Positions 53,979 through 62,638 of a stretch of 64,000 bases of DNA are shown here, piece by piece. Origin of the DNA: Dyadobacter tibetensis Y620-1 (lineage in GTDB: Bacteria > Bacteroidota > Bacteroidia > Cytophagales > Spirosomataceae); contig NZ_AZQN01000005.1 in NCBI RefSeq assembly GCF_000566685.1, positions 124,001 through 188,000 of the forward strand. Direction: 5' to 3'. Below the pieces are notes generated by a model. It searched no databases, had not been told where the DNA came from, and worked only from the letters and a program-made list of their open reading frames with translations. The translations under genes were made by a program, and so were the position numbers. Positions within the stretch are counted from its first letter, which is position 1. Each line of letters starts with the position of its first letter.

Positions 53979-56624
53979 GTGCGATTAGGTCTATTATTTA
54001 TTTTTCTTGTTTGGGCTCCAGCACCATCATGGGCCCAAGTAATTTTTAGTGGGCAGGTGCAGCAAGTGGACGGAGAAGCCATTCCCGGCGCGAGTATTAC
54101 CATTCATGACTTGCAGAGCTCAAAAATTGTTGCTTTTGGGATTTCCGAAAAATCGGGCGCCTATAGCATTCCCTGCAACGAGCGGGTAGACTCCGTTTTG
54201 ATTAGGGTGCGCACCCTGGGCTATACCCTTCAGGAAAAAAGGGTAGCAAATATTTCTCAGGTTACTATTTTTCGGCTGTCGGAGGAGAGTATAGCGTTGA
54301 GAGAGGTAGCCGTGCGGCCCGACCCCATCACACGCCATGGCGACACCCTCTCCTACTCCGTGGATGCTTTCAAAAGCAAAGGGGACCGGGTGATTAGTGA
54401 CATCGTGGGGAAGCTCCCGGGCGTGGAGGTACGTGGAGACGGACAAATCCTATACCAAGGGAACCCCATTAATAAATATTATATTGACGGGCTGGATCTG
54501 CTAGGGGGGAAATATAAATTGGCCAACGACAATCTGGCCGTAGATGCCGTTACATCGGTAGAAGTACTGGAAAACCACCAGCCCATCCAGATGTTGGATA
54601 GCCTGGTGTTTTCGGATAAGGCGGCCATCAACATCCGGCTCAAAAGAAAAGTGACCACAAGCGGCTCCGCTCAAGTGGGAGCAGGGGTGGCCCCCATGCT
54701 ATGGAACGCCAACGTGACGCCCATGCTTTTCACCAAGGACAACCAGTTTATAGGGTCCTATCAGTCCAATAATATAGGAGCAGACGTGGCTGGCCAAATA
54801 AAAATGCTGTCGTCCATGAGCACGATGGGCCGGGAAAACGACGATAGTAAAACCGACCGCGTGCAGCTGGTTCCCATCGCTACCCCCTCCTTTTCCAATA
54901 CGCGCTGGCTCAACAATCATGCCCATTTGGGGAGCCTCAATTACCTTAAAAAGATGGGTCGCGATTATCAGATCAGAATCAACAGCTCATATCTGAACGA
55001 TGTTCAAAAACAACGGGGTAATACGGAGACGGTCTATTATACCGGAGCGGACACGGTGGCTTTGTTCGAAGAGAAGTACAATCGGCTTTATAACGAATCT
55101 CTGGAGGTGACCGTAAACCTGGAAAGGAATACCAAAAATAAATATTTGAAAAATGTGCTGGCCGGAAAGGGGTATTGGGACAAACAAACCGGCATGCTGA
55201 GCCGGAACCAGGTGCCCTTAGAACAAATGCTCCGCAATCCATATTTTACGATTTCCAATACCCTCAGCAATATATTTAAGGTCGGAAAACAGCTGTTGAC
55301 TTTCGAAAGTTACACCTCCTTGAATAGACTTCCCCAGTCGCTGGCGGTGACGCCAGGCCCCTTTTCCAATTTGATCGCCCATACCGAAAGCCTGGAGTCT
55401 ATCAAACAGCATGTCAATCAGCGTGCATTTTATACCAATAATGCCCTAAGTTTTACCAGAGGGGTTGGCTTTTTTACCTTTATACCCAAAATAGGGTTGC
55501 AGATGGAGCATCAGAAAATGAATTCAAATTTTGAATTACCCCATGGCGAGGAGGAGGTGGTGCTCGGGCAAAAATTGGAAAACGATTTGAATTGGTTGAA
55601 AATGAAGCCCTATGGAGAGTTGAAAATACAATGGAAAAAAGAGAGCTGGCGCCTGGCATTGGACAGCCCAATCAGTTATAATATTTTTAAAATAGAGGAT
55701 AAAGCGCTTGGAAGAAATGAAAACCTGAACAAGCTGGTCTTCGAACCACGTTTTACCCTACGCTATGAACTGAATTCGTTTTTGGCCGTGCATGCCGCCA
55801 TGGGTTTTAAGAATCAGTTCGGAGAAATGGAAGACATTCATTATGGATATCTCCTGAAAAATTACCGAAACATACAGCTTAGAGACGTACCCCTTCAGCA
55901 AAGTAGAGTATGGAGTGGCTCGACCGGAGTACAGTACAGAAATCCCCTGAGCGCCATTTTTGGCAACGTGTCGGTATTGGGTAACTATGGAAGCCGCAAT
56001 TTGATGTACGGCAGCACCGTGTCCGACGAAGGTTCGATAGCATATACGGCACAGGCCCTAGAGAATACGACCTATGGAGGACTGCTCACTTCTAATTTGG
56101 GCAAGTACTTCGCCGACATCAAGACCAATATCGCTGCTGGCGCGAGTCTGAACTGGAATACCAGCCAACAACTAATCAATGGAGCGCTGACCCAAGTGGT
56201 GAACAGGAGCACCAGTCCATTTGTCCGCATCAATACCAATTTCAACAAGCTGATAGATTTTGACTATTCCTATAAGCTGAACGCCTTTGGCAACAGCGTA
56301 GCCGGCAACAAATATAAGGCGACCGTACAACAGATAGATAATCTGAAAATTTCCATATACCCTTTTACTGGAGCCTATATCATCATCCAGAACGATTATT
56401 ACAGAAATAACTTTGGCGGTTCCACCCAACGGAATCAAATATTTACGGATGTAGCTCTGCGGTATAAAATCGCCAATTCACGCCTTGAACTGCAGTTGAA
56501 CTGGAATAATGTCTGGAATACGACTTTGCTGTCCACCATGTCGACCAATTCGTTCTCTTATCTCCGGTCCGAATACTTTTTACGGCCCACCCAGGTGCTG
56601 GCGAGTGTTAAGTTTGGGTGGTAG
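53979..56624 (+). CDS. TonB-dependent receptor-like outer-membrane protein (GLPGLI partner)
   Basis: 881 residues. A signal peptide (LLFIFLVWAPAPSWAQ) is followed by a carboxypeptidase-regulatory-like domain (VIFSGQVQQVDGEAIPGAS, about 20-100). A plug-like region follows (SDIVGKLPGVEVRGDGQILY, GNPINKYYIDGLDLLGGKY) and then a beta-barrel to the C-terminus (VLASVKFGW). There is no obvious TonB box. Initiation is at GTG 53979, since no ATG is in frame upstream; TGAGGC precedes it. Proteins of this kind repeatedly occur next to GLPGLI genes. The cargo is unknown; import of a ligand or export-linked assembly are both possible. Confidence 0.88.
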   Translation: MRLGLLFIFLVWAPAPSWAQVIFSGQVQQVDGEAIPGASITIHDLQSSKIVAFGISEKSGAYSIPCNERVDSVLIRVRTLGYTLQEKRVANISQVTIFRLSEESIALREVAVRPDPITRHGDTLSYSVDAFKSKGDRVISDIVGKLPGVEVRGDGQILYQGNPINKYYIDGLDLLGGKYKLANDNLAVDAVTSVEVLENHQPIQMLDSLVFSDKAAINIRLKRKVTTSGSAQVGAGVAPMLWNANVTPMLFTKDNQFIGSYQSNNIGADVAGQIKMLSSMSTMGRENDDSKTDRVQLVPIATPSFSNTRWLNNHAHLGSLNYLKKMGRDYQIRINSSYLNDVQKQRGNTETVYYTGADTVALFEEKYNRLYNESLEVTVNLERNTKNKYLKNVLAGKGYWDKQTGMLSRNQVPLEQMLRNPYFTISNTLSNIFKVGKQLLTFESYTSLNRLPQSLAVTPGPFSNLIAHTESLESIKQHVNQRAFYTNNALSFTRGVGFFTFIPKIGLQMEHQKMNSNFELPHGEEEVVLGQKLENDLNWLKMKPYGELKIQWKKESWRLALDSPISYNIFKIEDKALGRNENLNKLVFEPRFTLRYELNSFLAVHAAMGFKNQFGEMEDIHYGYLLKNYRNIQLRDVPLQQSRVWSGSTGVQYRNPLSAIFGNVSVLGNYGSRNLMYGSTVSDEGSIAYTAQALENTTYGGLLTSNLGKYFADIKTNIAAGASLNWNTSQQLINGALTQVVNRSTSPFVRINTNFNKLIDFDYSYKLNAFGNSVAGNKYKATVQQIDNLKISIYPFTGAYIIIQNDYYRNNFGGSTQRNQIFTDVALRYKIANSRLELQLNWNNVWNTTLLSTMSTNSFSYLRSEYFLRPTQVLASVKFGW

Positions 56625-56679
56625 AGACGGATTAGGGGGGGAGCATGTGCCAGAATAGGGAGGAAGGGACAATGAAAAC

Positions 56680-56718
56680 CAAGAGGCCCAACCTTCCTAA
56701 GGGAGATAGGGCCTCTTG
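56680..56718. terminator. Bidirectional terminator between receptor and VOC genes
   Basis: Perfect 10-bp stem CAAGAGGCCC / GGGCCTCTTG with a 19-nt loop between convergent genes. A-rich before and AT-rich after, so it can serve both. Confidence 0.75.
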
Positions 56719-56735
56719 ATATTTGGATAGAATGG

Positions 56736-57794
56736 TCAGTCTTTTACACGGCTAAAGCCCATGGTTTTGATCATCCAGTCGGGAAGGGGTTTTTGGTGCT
56801 TTCTTTTTTGAATATCCATAAACCAACCCACTTTTTTCAGGATTGGTACTTTATGCGTTTCTACGAGTTCGATAAGCGTACCATCCGGATCTTCCAGATA
56901 GGCAAAGCGCCCCGCAGCTGCCTCCATGCCGAACGAAGATTCACTATCCACCGTGAAGGGGAAACCTTTTCCTTGCATTTGGATTTTCAAGCTATCCATA
57001 TCTAGGGCGTCGAAGCAGAGATGGATATAACCACAGTCGCCCCAGAATCGGTTTTCGAAGAGTTTTTTCGGGCTTCGATCCAGCGCCTGCAAGAGCTCGA
57101 TATGTGTGTGTCCCAGCAGACGGGAGAAGGCTCCATAGGGAGTATGTTTCTTTCTGAGCAAAACCCGACGGTACCTTTGCCCTGCAATGGTGGTGGGGAG
57201 GTCGTCGAAAACACCGGTATGATCATAAACTGTTTCCAGTGAGCCTAGCAAGTCTTCATAAAATGCGATGGATTTGTCCATATCCGAGACTCCCACAACG
57301 GCCCCTGCCACCCCTCCAATGGCTTTGCCTTTGGGCTGGAACCAGGAGTCATCCTGTGTAATCTGATAAATATTGCCATAAGGATCGTGTCCCCAAAATC
57401 CTTCCCCTTCCGGAAGTTTTTGTAGTGGGCCCACTGGTTCTTTGGAAGTTGATTTTATATGTGCATAAGCTTTTTGGATATCGGGAGCCTTAAAGCGAAT
57501 GGCATTGATTCCCAGGTCACCCAGTTCCATTTTGAAAGATGCAGGCTGAGAGACCCTGCTAGTAAATGACCAGATTTCCAAGCCGCCGCCGCCGGCCATA
57601 TTAAGGACCAAGGCAGCTTGTCTGCTTTGGACCACGCCTCCGGTATAGGGAGTCATTAAAGGAGCATTTGCTTTTTCGTCGAATACGGGTACATCAAAGC
57701 CCAGTACTTTGCGGTACCAGGACCAAGCTTCCGGCACATTTTGAACGCCGATTCCAATTTGCTGGATACCAGCGATTAAGGGATTATTATTCAT
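56736..57794 (-). CDS. Two-domain VOC (glyoxalase/dioxygenase) family protein
   Basis: 352 residues made of two vicinal-oxygen-chelate modules. The first (about 5-150) has IQQIGIGVQNVPEAWSWYRK and FWGHDPYGNIYQI; the second (about 165-320) has GAVVGVSDMDKSIAFYEDLL, LLGHTHIELLQAL and FAYLEDPDGTLIELVETH. His and Glu residues at the ends of strands (HIELLQ, LIELVE) are right for a metal centre. The family spans glyoxalase I, extradiol dioxygenases and fosfomycin/bleomycin resistance proteins; two-module proteins resemble dioxygenases. No reaction can be assigned. Confidence 0.85.
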   Translation of the reverse strand: MNNNPLIAGIQQIGIGVQNVPEAWSWYRKVLGFDVPVFDEKANAPLMTPYTGGVVQSRQAALVLNMAGGGGLEIWSFTSRVSQPASFKMELGDLGINAIRFKAPDIQKAYAHIKSTSKEPVGPLQKLPEGEGFWGHDPYGNIYQITQDDSWFQPKGKAIGGVAGAVVGVSDMDKSIAFYEDLLGSLETVYDHTGVFDDLPTTIAGQRYRRVLLRKKHTPYGAFSRLLGHTHIELLQALDRSPKKLFENRFWGDCGYIHLCFDALDMDSLKIQMQGKGFPFTVDSESSFGMEAAAGRFAYLEDPDGTLIELVETHKVPILKKVGWFMDIQKRKHQKPLPDWMIKTMGFSRVKD

Positions 57795-58074
57795 AAAAAA
57801 GTGTATATTACAAATTGTATTCGAATAGGGCAGGGTTCGTGTAGGCCCGTTTACGAAATTAAGGAAGAAAATGTGAATCAGCTAGGAGAATTCTATGTTT
57901 TACAATTGGATTGAATTTTTTCTAAAATAGGAAATGGGCATTTATAAATAAGAAACATAATTATTCGTATCTTTAAGGTTGAATTTCCAAATATTATTTT
58001 ATTTTATGCCTGCGCATCCATATTGCGCTTTGTACCGTATATCATTGGAGCCCGTCTCCTTTTTTAAATAATTA

Positions 58075-59109
58075 ATGAATCAGTCAGTAGTCATAGCGCC
58101 GATAGGCGAGAGCTTAAAGGAATTTTTACAAGAAACAGCATATTCTAAGGTATTGGTAATTGCTGATCAACATACTAAAAAACATTGTTATCCTATGGTA
58201 AAACCTGCCTTACCCAAGCATCAGCTGGTGGTAGTAGTGGCAGGAGAAGAAAATAAAAATTTATCGTCCTGCGAGAAGATTTGGGAGGCGATGACCGAGT
58301 CGGAACTCGACCGGCATGCATTGGTAATCAATCTTGGAGGTGGGGTGATAGGAGATATGGGTGGGTTTTGTGCTGCGGTATACAAGCGGGGCATCGATTT
58401 TATCCAGGTTCCAACCACACTGCTCTCCCAGGTAGATGCCAGTGTAGGTGGGAAGTTAGGGATTGATTTTCAGGGGTTTAAAAATCATATAGGTGTTTTT
58501 AATATACCTAATCGGGTTTTGATTGATCCGGTTTTTTTGAAAACATTGCCTGAAAGAGAACTTCGTTCAGGCTTTGCTGAGGTGGTGAAACACTGTCTTA
58601 TCGCTGATGCAGTTAAGTGGTCCCAGATCAGAACGGTGGATTTCGAAAGGCAAAAATGGCCCGATCTGATTGCTCACTCAGTAGGAATAAAAAAGAAGGT
58701 GGTGGAGCAGGATCCTACTGAGAAGGGACTGAGGAAAATATTGAACTTCGGGCATACTTTAGGGCATGCGGTGGAGACACATTTTCTGGGCAAATCGCCT
58801 ACAGAAAAACTTTTTCATGGAGAGGCCATCGCTGTGGGGATGATCATGGAGAGTTATTTAGCTTTTAGCCTGAAGATGATCGATCAGGCCCTGTTGACAC
58901 AGGTGGAAGAATTTATATTTTCCACTTATGGCAAGGTAGATATCCGCTCAGAAGATGTGGAGCCTATTTTGGCTCTTACCAGACAGGATAAGAAAAATAA
59001 AGGAAAGGAAATCCGGTTCTCCTTATTAAATGGAGCCGGAAGTTGCGCCTATGACGTAGTGATCAGTACCAGTCAAATGCGCAAAGCGATAGATTATTAT
59101 ATGGCATAA
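58075..59109 (+). CDS. aroB: 3-dehydroquinate synthase
   Basis: Converts DAHP to 3-dehydroquinate, step two of the shikimate pathway, in the cytoplasm; needs NAD and a divalent metal. 344 residues. The NAD/substrate region is LVINLGGGVIGDMGGFCAAV, followed by KRGIDFIQVPTTLLSQVDAS and VGGKLGIDF. Metal ligands lie in RSGFAEVVKH (Glu), ILNFGHTLGHAVE (His) and FHGEAIAVGM (His). All are intact. The gene is followed 76 bp later by the DUF4136 lipoprotein gene. Confidence 0.96.
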   Translation: MNQSVVIAPIGESLKEFLQETAYSKVLVIADQHTKKHCYPMVKPALPKHQLVVVVAGEENKNLSSCEKIWEAMTESELDRHALVINLGGGVIGDMGGFCAAVYKRGIDFIQVPTTLLSQVDASVGGKLGIDFQGFKNHIGVFNIPNRVLIDPVFLKTLPERELRSGFAEVVKHCLIADAVKWSQIRTVDFERQKWPDLIAHSVGIKKKVVEQDPTEKGLRKILNFGHTLGHAVETHFLGKSPTEKLFHGEAIAVGMIMESYLAFSLKMIDQALLTQVEEFIFSTYGKVDIRSEDVEPILALTRQDKKNKGKEIRFSLLNGAGSCAYDVVISTSQMRKAIDYYMA

Positions 59110-59185
59110 TAGAGGTCATGAGGTAATACTATTGCGCGTTTAGAAGAGAAACAACCATTTTATTCACCTCATAATCTAGTTTATT

Positions 59186-59752
59186 ATGCATAAAGTCGTT
59201 TTACCTTTTGCCGTGCTGCTAGGTGTTTTAATTGTAGCAGGATGTTCCAGCGGTCGGAAAGTGTTCGTAGAGCACGATTACAGTTACGAAACCAACTTTA
59301 AAGATTATTCTTCTTACACCTTTCTGGAATGCGAGCGGGACACGAATAATCTTTGTACTGAAATTTATGAAGCTATCCGCCGGCAGATGCAGGTGCGGGG
59401 TTATAAGCTTACCGCCGAAAAACCTACATTACTGGTCAATTATGGTATCTTTTACGATAATTTAAGATATCAGGGATATATGCAACCCGTAATTCGTAAT
59501 TGGGTTGACACAGAGAATGACGGATTTCGCTATGAGCCTATTAAATATGCTTTAGAAAAAGGTACATTAATCGTTTCTCTTATCGATGCCAAGAGTGATC
59601 AGGTGGTCTGGAGAGGGTATGCTTCAGGCATATTCAAAGGAGAAGAAAGCAATAATCACTATCGGAGTGTCGTGCGTAAGATTTTCGATCAATACCCACT
59701 CTTCGCTAAAGGTTATGATCCTCGCCGGTATACCGAACAGGTAGGTCGATAA
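59186..59752 (+). CDS. DUF4136 lipoprotein
   Basis: 188 residues with a classic lipoprotein signal (PFAVLLGVLIVAGC, Cys at about residue 20). The mature protein has the DUF4136 pattern: YETNFKDYSSYTFLE at the start, IRRQMQVRGYKLTAEKPTLL in the middle, and GTLIVSLIDAKSDQVVWRGY near the end. The function of the family is unknown; it is common as an outer-membrane lipoprotein in Bacteroidota. A strong terminator follows. Confidence 0.88.
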   Translation: MHKVVLPFAVLLGVLIVAGCSSGRKVFVEHDYSYETNFKDYSSYTFLECERDTNNLCTEIYEAIRRQMQVRGYKLTAEKPTLLVNYGIFYDNLRYQGYMQPVIRNWVDTENDGFRYEPIKYALEKGTLIVSLIDAKSDQVVWRGYASGIFKGEESNNHYRSVVRKIFDQYPLFAKGYDPRRYTEQVGR

Positions 59753-59768
59753 AGATGCATATAAACAA

Positions 59769-59815
59769 AGAGCGCAGTCCAGCACCTTGTTCAGGCTGAG
59801 GCATGCGCTCTTTTT
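59769..59815 (+). terminator. Terminator after the DUF4136 gene
   Basis: Stem AGAGCGCA / TGCGCTCT with a 27-nt loop that can fold further, then five Ts. It separates the lipoprotein gene from the convergent mraY. Confidence 0.8.
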
Positions 59816-59837
59816 GTATGAAACGAGTGTTCCTTGA

Positions 59838-61052
59838 TTATCTTAATTTCAAGGTTACGAGGGTAATGATGGCCAGAATGATGCCAACGATCCAGAAACG
59901 GGTTACAATTTTAGATTCGTGAATGCCCTTCTTTTGATAATGATGGTGTAGGGGCGACATCAGGAAAATACGCCTGCCTTCGCCATACCGTTTTCGGGTG
60001 TATTTAAAATAGCTGACCTGGAGGATTACTGAGAGGTTTTCGGCAAGGAAAATCCCACACATCACGGGTATTAGCCATTCCTTTCTGATGGCCAAAGCGA
60101 TGACGGCTATTACACCCCCTAGCATTAAGCTTCCTGTATCACCCATAAATACCTGTGCCGGGTAGGCATTATACCAGAGAAACCCGATACAGGCTCCCAG
60201 GAAGGCAGCGCAAAAGATTACCAGCTCCCCCGAATTAGGAATATACATGATATTCAGGTATTGCGAAAATTTTGTGTTTCCCGACAGATAGGCCAGTATT
60301 CCCAGGGTGAGGGCGATGATCCCAGATACCCCGGCTGCCAGTCCATCGATTCCATCGGTAATGTTGGCCCCATTGCTAACAGCCGTGATAATGATGATAG
60401 CCACAATGGTATAGATCACCCAGGTATACTCCTCGGGTAACCAGCCGAAGAGCAGTGTGCGGTAGTCAAATTCATTATTTTTAAAGAAGGGAATGGTCGT
60501 AACAGTAGGGTGGGCATAGTCAGTATATTTCTGAACCTCACCAAGGTTGGAGTCGATCACAGGTTTTTCGTAGACCCTAATTCTGACATGATCATTGAAG
60601 GAGAGTGTCAGGCCCACGATAAGTCCTAGGCCTACTTGGCCCACGATTTTAAATCTACCTTGTAGGCCTTCTTTATTATTCTTAAACTTCTTCAGATAGT
60701 CGTCCACAAATCCGATCATGCCCGTCCACAGTGCGGTGATAATGAGCAGGACTATATAAACATTGGTAAGCTTGGCGAAAAGAAATACGGGAATGAGCAA
60801 GGAGGCCAAAATAATAAAGCCCCCCATAGTGGGCGTTCCAGCCTTTTCCAGTTGTCCGGTAAGGCCAAGATCGCGGATGGTTTCCCCCATTTGTTTTTTT
60901 CTCAGGAAGTTTATTATGGTTTTTCCATAAGTCGCTGCTATAAAAAGGGATAGCACAGTGGCACCCAGAGCTCTAAATGAGATATATTGGAACACGCCTG
61001 TTCCAGGGATGTTAAAATGTTTGTCGAGATAATCAAATAAATAGTAGAGCAT
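59838..61052 (-). CDS. mraY: Phospho-N-acetylmuramoyl-pentapeptide transferase
   Basis: Integral membrane enzyme that moves phospho-MurNAc-pentapeptide to undecaprenyl phosphate, giving lipid I. 404 residues, the longer form seen in Bacteroidota. Motifs: [20 protein letters not shown] and GTPTMGG near the start, FVDDYLKKF (the DDxxK pair), [30 protein letters not shown], and the His-rich loop [11 protein letters not shown]. About ten membrane helices. It follows murE after 98 bp in the cell-wall cluster. Confidence 0.97.
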   Translation of the reverse strand: MLYYLFDYLDKHFNIPGTGVFQYISFRALGATVLSLFIAATYGKTIINFLRKKQMGETIRDLGLTGQLEKAGTPTMGGFIILASLLIPVFLFAKLTNVYIVLLIITALWTGMIGFVDDYLKKFKNNKEGLQGRFKIVGQVGLGLIVGLTLSFNDHVRIRVYEKPVIDSNLGEVQKYTDYAHPTVTTIPFFKNNEFDYRTLLFGWLPEEYTWVIYTIVAIIIITAVSNGANITDGIDGLAAGVSGIIALTLGILAYLSGNTKFSQYLNIMYIPNSGELVIFCAAFLGACIGFLWYNAYPAQVFMGDTGSLMLGGVIAVIALAIRKEWLIPVMCGIFLAENLSVILQVSYFKYTRKRYGEGRRIFLMSPLHHHYQKKGIHESKIVTRFWIVGIILAIITLVTLKLR

Positions 61053-61150
61053 GAAGTATGGAATTGGGGTAACAGATGCAAAGTTGCCTTTTTTTAAAGA
61101 CAGTACAAATGTCTTCTATTTATTTTGCTGAGCCTGGGGCGGAAACGTCA

Positions 61151-62629
61151 TTACTCTGCCTGAGAGGTAAAGGCCTCCAGCAGCACTTCTTTATCGTCGA
61201 AATGGTGCTTTACCCCCTCTATTTCCTGGTAGTTTTCGTGGCCTTTACCTGCTATCAGAATAATATCTTCGGGAGAGGCCTCTTTCCAGGCACGTAGTAT
61301 GGCCTCGCGACGATCGGCGATTACCAGCGTTTTTTTATAGTCTAAAGGGGGGACACCTTTTTGCATTTGAGCCAGAATTTCCAAGGGGTCCTCGTTGCGG
61401 GGGTTGTCGGAAGTAAGGATGACCCGGTTGCTGTATCGACAAGCGATGGCAGCCATTTTTGGGCGCTTTTCGTGATCCCGGTTTCCGCCACAGCCGACTA
61501 CGGTAATCACCTTTTCATTGCCATGCCTTAGGTGGGTAATGGTCTCCAGCACATTTTCCAAGGCGTCGGGTGTATGAGCATAGTCGACAATGCCAACTAT
61601 ATTATTAGCAGATATATGCTGTTCGAAGCGGCCGGGAGGACTTTTCAGATTCGATAATTCGGTAAGTACGATGTCGGGTTTTTCGCCTAATAGAACGGCG
61701 GCCCCATAGACAGATAGTAGATTATACGCGTTAAATCGCCCAATTACCCGAAACCATACCTCCTGATCGTTGATCTCCATCTGCATACCGGTAAGGGTAT
61801 CGGAAATTATCTTTCCTTTATAATCGGCCAGAGTCTGAAGAGAGTAGGTAGCCTTTCGGGCTCTGGTATTTTGTACCATTACAGCACCCCGACGGTCGTC
61901 TATATTGACTAAGGCAAAGGCAGTTTTTGGCAGGGCATCGAAAAACCCCTTTTTCGCTTTGATATAATTATCGAAAGTCTTGTGGAAATCTAGATGGTCG
62001 TGTGTGATATTGGTAAATAAGCCTCCGGCAAAATGAAGGCCGGTAATCCGGTGCTGGGCTACGGCATGGGAGCTTACCTCCATAAACACATGGCTACAAC
62101 CTTGCTGCTGCATCTGTGCCAACAGGGCATTTAAAGCCACGGCATCGGGGGTGGTGTGGGTAGCGGGTATCACCTGATCCTCTATCTGGTTTTGTACTGT
62201 CGAGATCAATCCGCAGCGATATCCCAAGGCCCTGAAAAGCTGAAAAAGAAAGGTAGCTACTGAGGTCTTGCCATTGGTACCCGTTACTCCTACCAATTTA
62301 AATTTTTTAGACGGATGTCCATAAAATTCTGCAGCCAAATAGCCCATATACTCGGCCGAATCCTTCACGAGTAGGTAGCTGACATTCGGATTTATAATTT
62401 CTGGAAGGGTTTCGCAAAGGATCCCGGCCGCTCCAAGTTGTGTAGCCTTGTCGATAAACTGATGGCCGTCGGTTTGCGTACCGCGTAAAGCCACGAATAA
62501 GCTGCCCTTGACCACTTTTCTGGAGTCGAGCTGTATGGAGTCGATGATGACCTCTTCGGACCCGATGATGTCGATCCCTTTAAGGGCATGAATCAATGTT
62601 TTAATCGATTTTCCTTGGGTGTTTTCCAT
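61151..62629 (-). CDS. murE: UDP-MurNAc-L-Ala-D-Glu-meso-diaminopimelate ligase
   Basis: Cytoplasmic ATP-dependent ligase that adds the third amino acid of the stem peptide. 492 residues. N-terminal UDP-binding domain (QLDSRKVVKGSLFVALRG), ATP site GVTGTNGKTSVATF, and the central carbamylated-Lys region with THDHLDFH. The C-terminal domain has VVGCGGNRDHEKRP and the motif SDNPRNEDP. The DNPR form is known to select meso-diaminopimelate, so the peptidoglycan should be of the DAP type. It begins 9 bp after the ftsI stop. Confidence 0.97.
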   Translation of the reverse strand: MENTQGKSIKTLIHALKGIDIIGSEEVIIDSIQLDSRKVVKGSLFVALRGTQTDGHQFIDKATQLGAAGILCETLPEIINPNVSYLLVKDSAEYMGYLAAEFYGHPSKKFKLVGVTGTNGKTSVATFLFQLFRALGYRCGLISTVQNQIEDQVIPATHTTPDAVALNALLAQMQQQGCSHVFMEVSSHAVAQHRITGLHFAGGLFTNITHDHLDFHKTFDNYIKAKKGFFDALPKTAFALVNIDDRRGAVMVQNTRARKATYSLQTLADYKGKIISDTLTGMQMEINDQEVWFRVIGRFNAYNLLSVYGAAVLLGEKPDIVLTELSNLKSPPGRFEQHISANNIVGIVDYAHTPDALENVLETITHLRHGNEKVITVVGCGGNRDHEKRPKMAAIACRYSNRVILTSDNPRNEDPLEILAQMQKGVPPLDYKKTLVIADRREAILRAWKEASPEDIILIAGKGHENYQEIEGVKHHFDDKEVLLEAFTSQAE

Positions 62630-62638
62630 AAAGGAATA

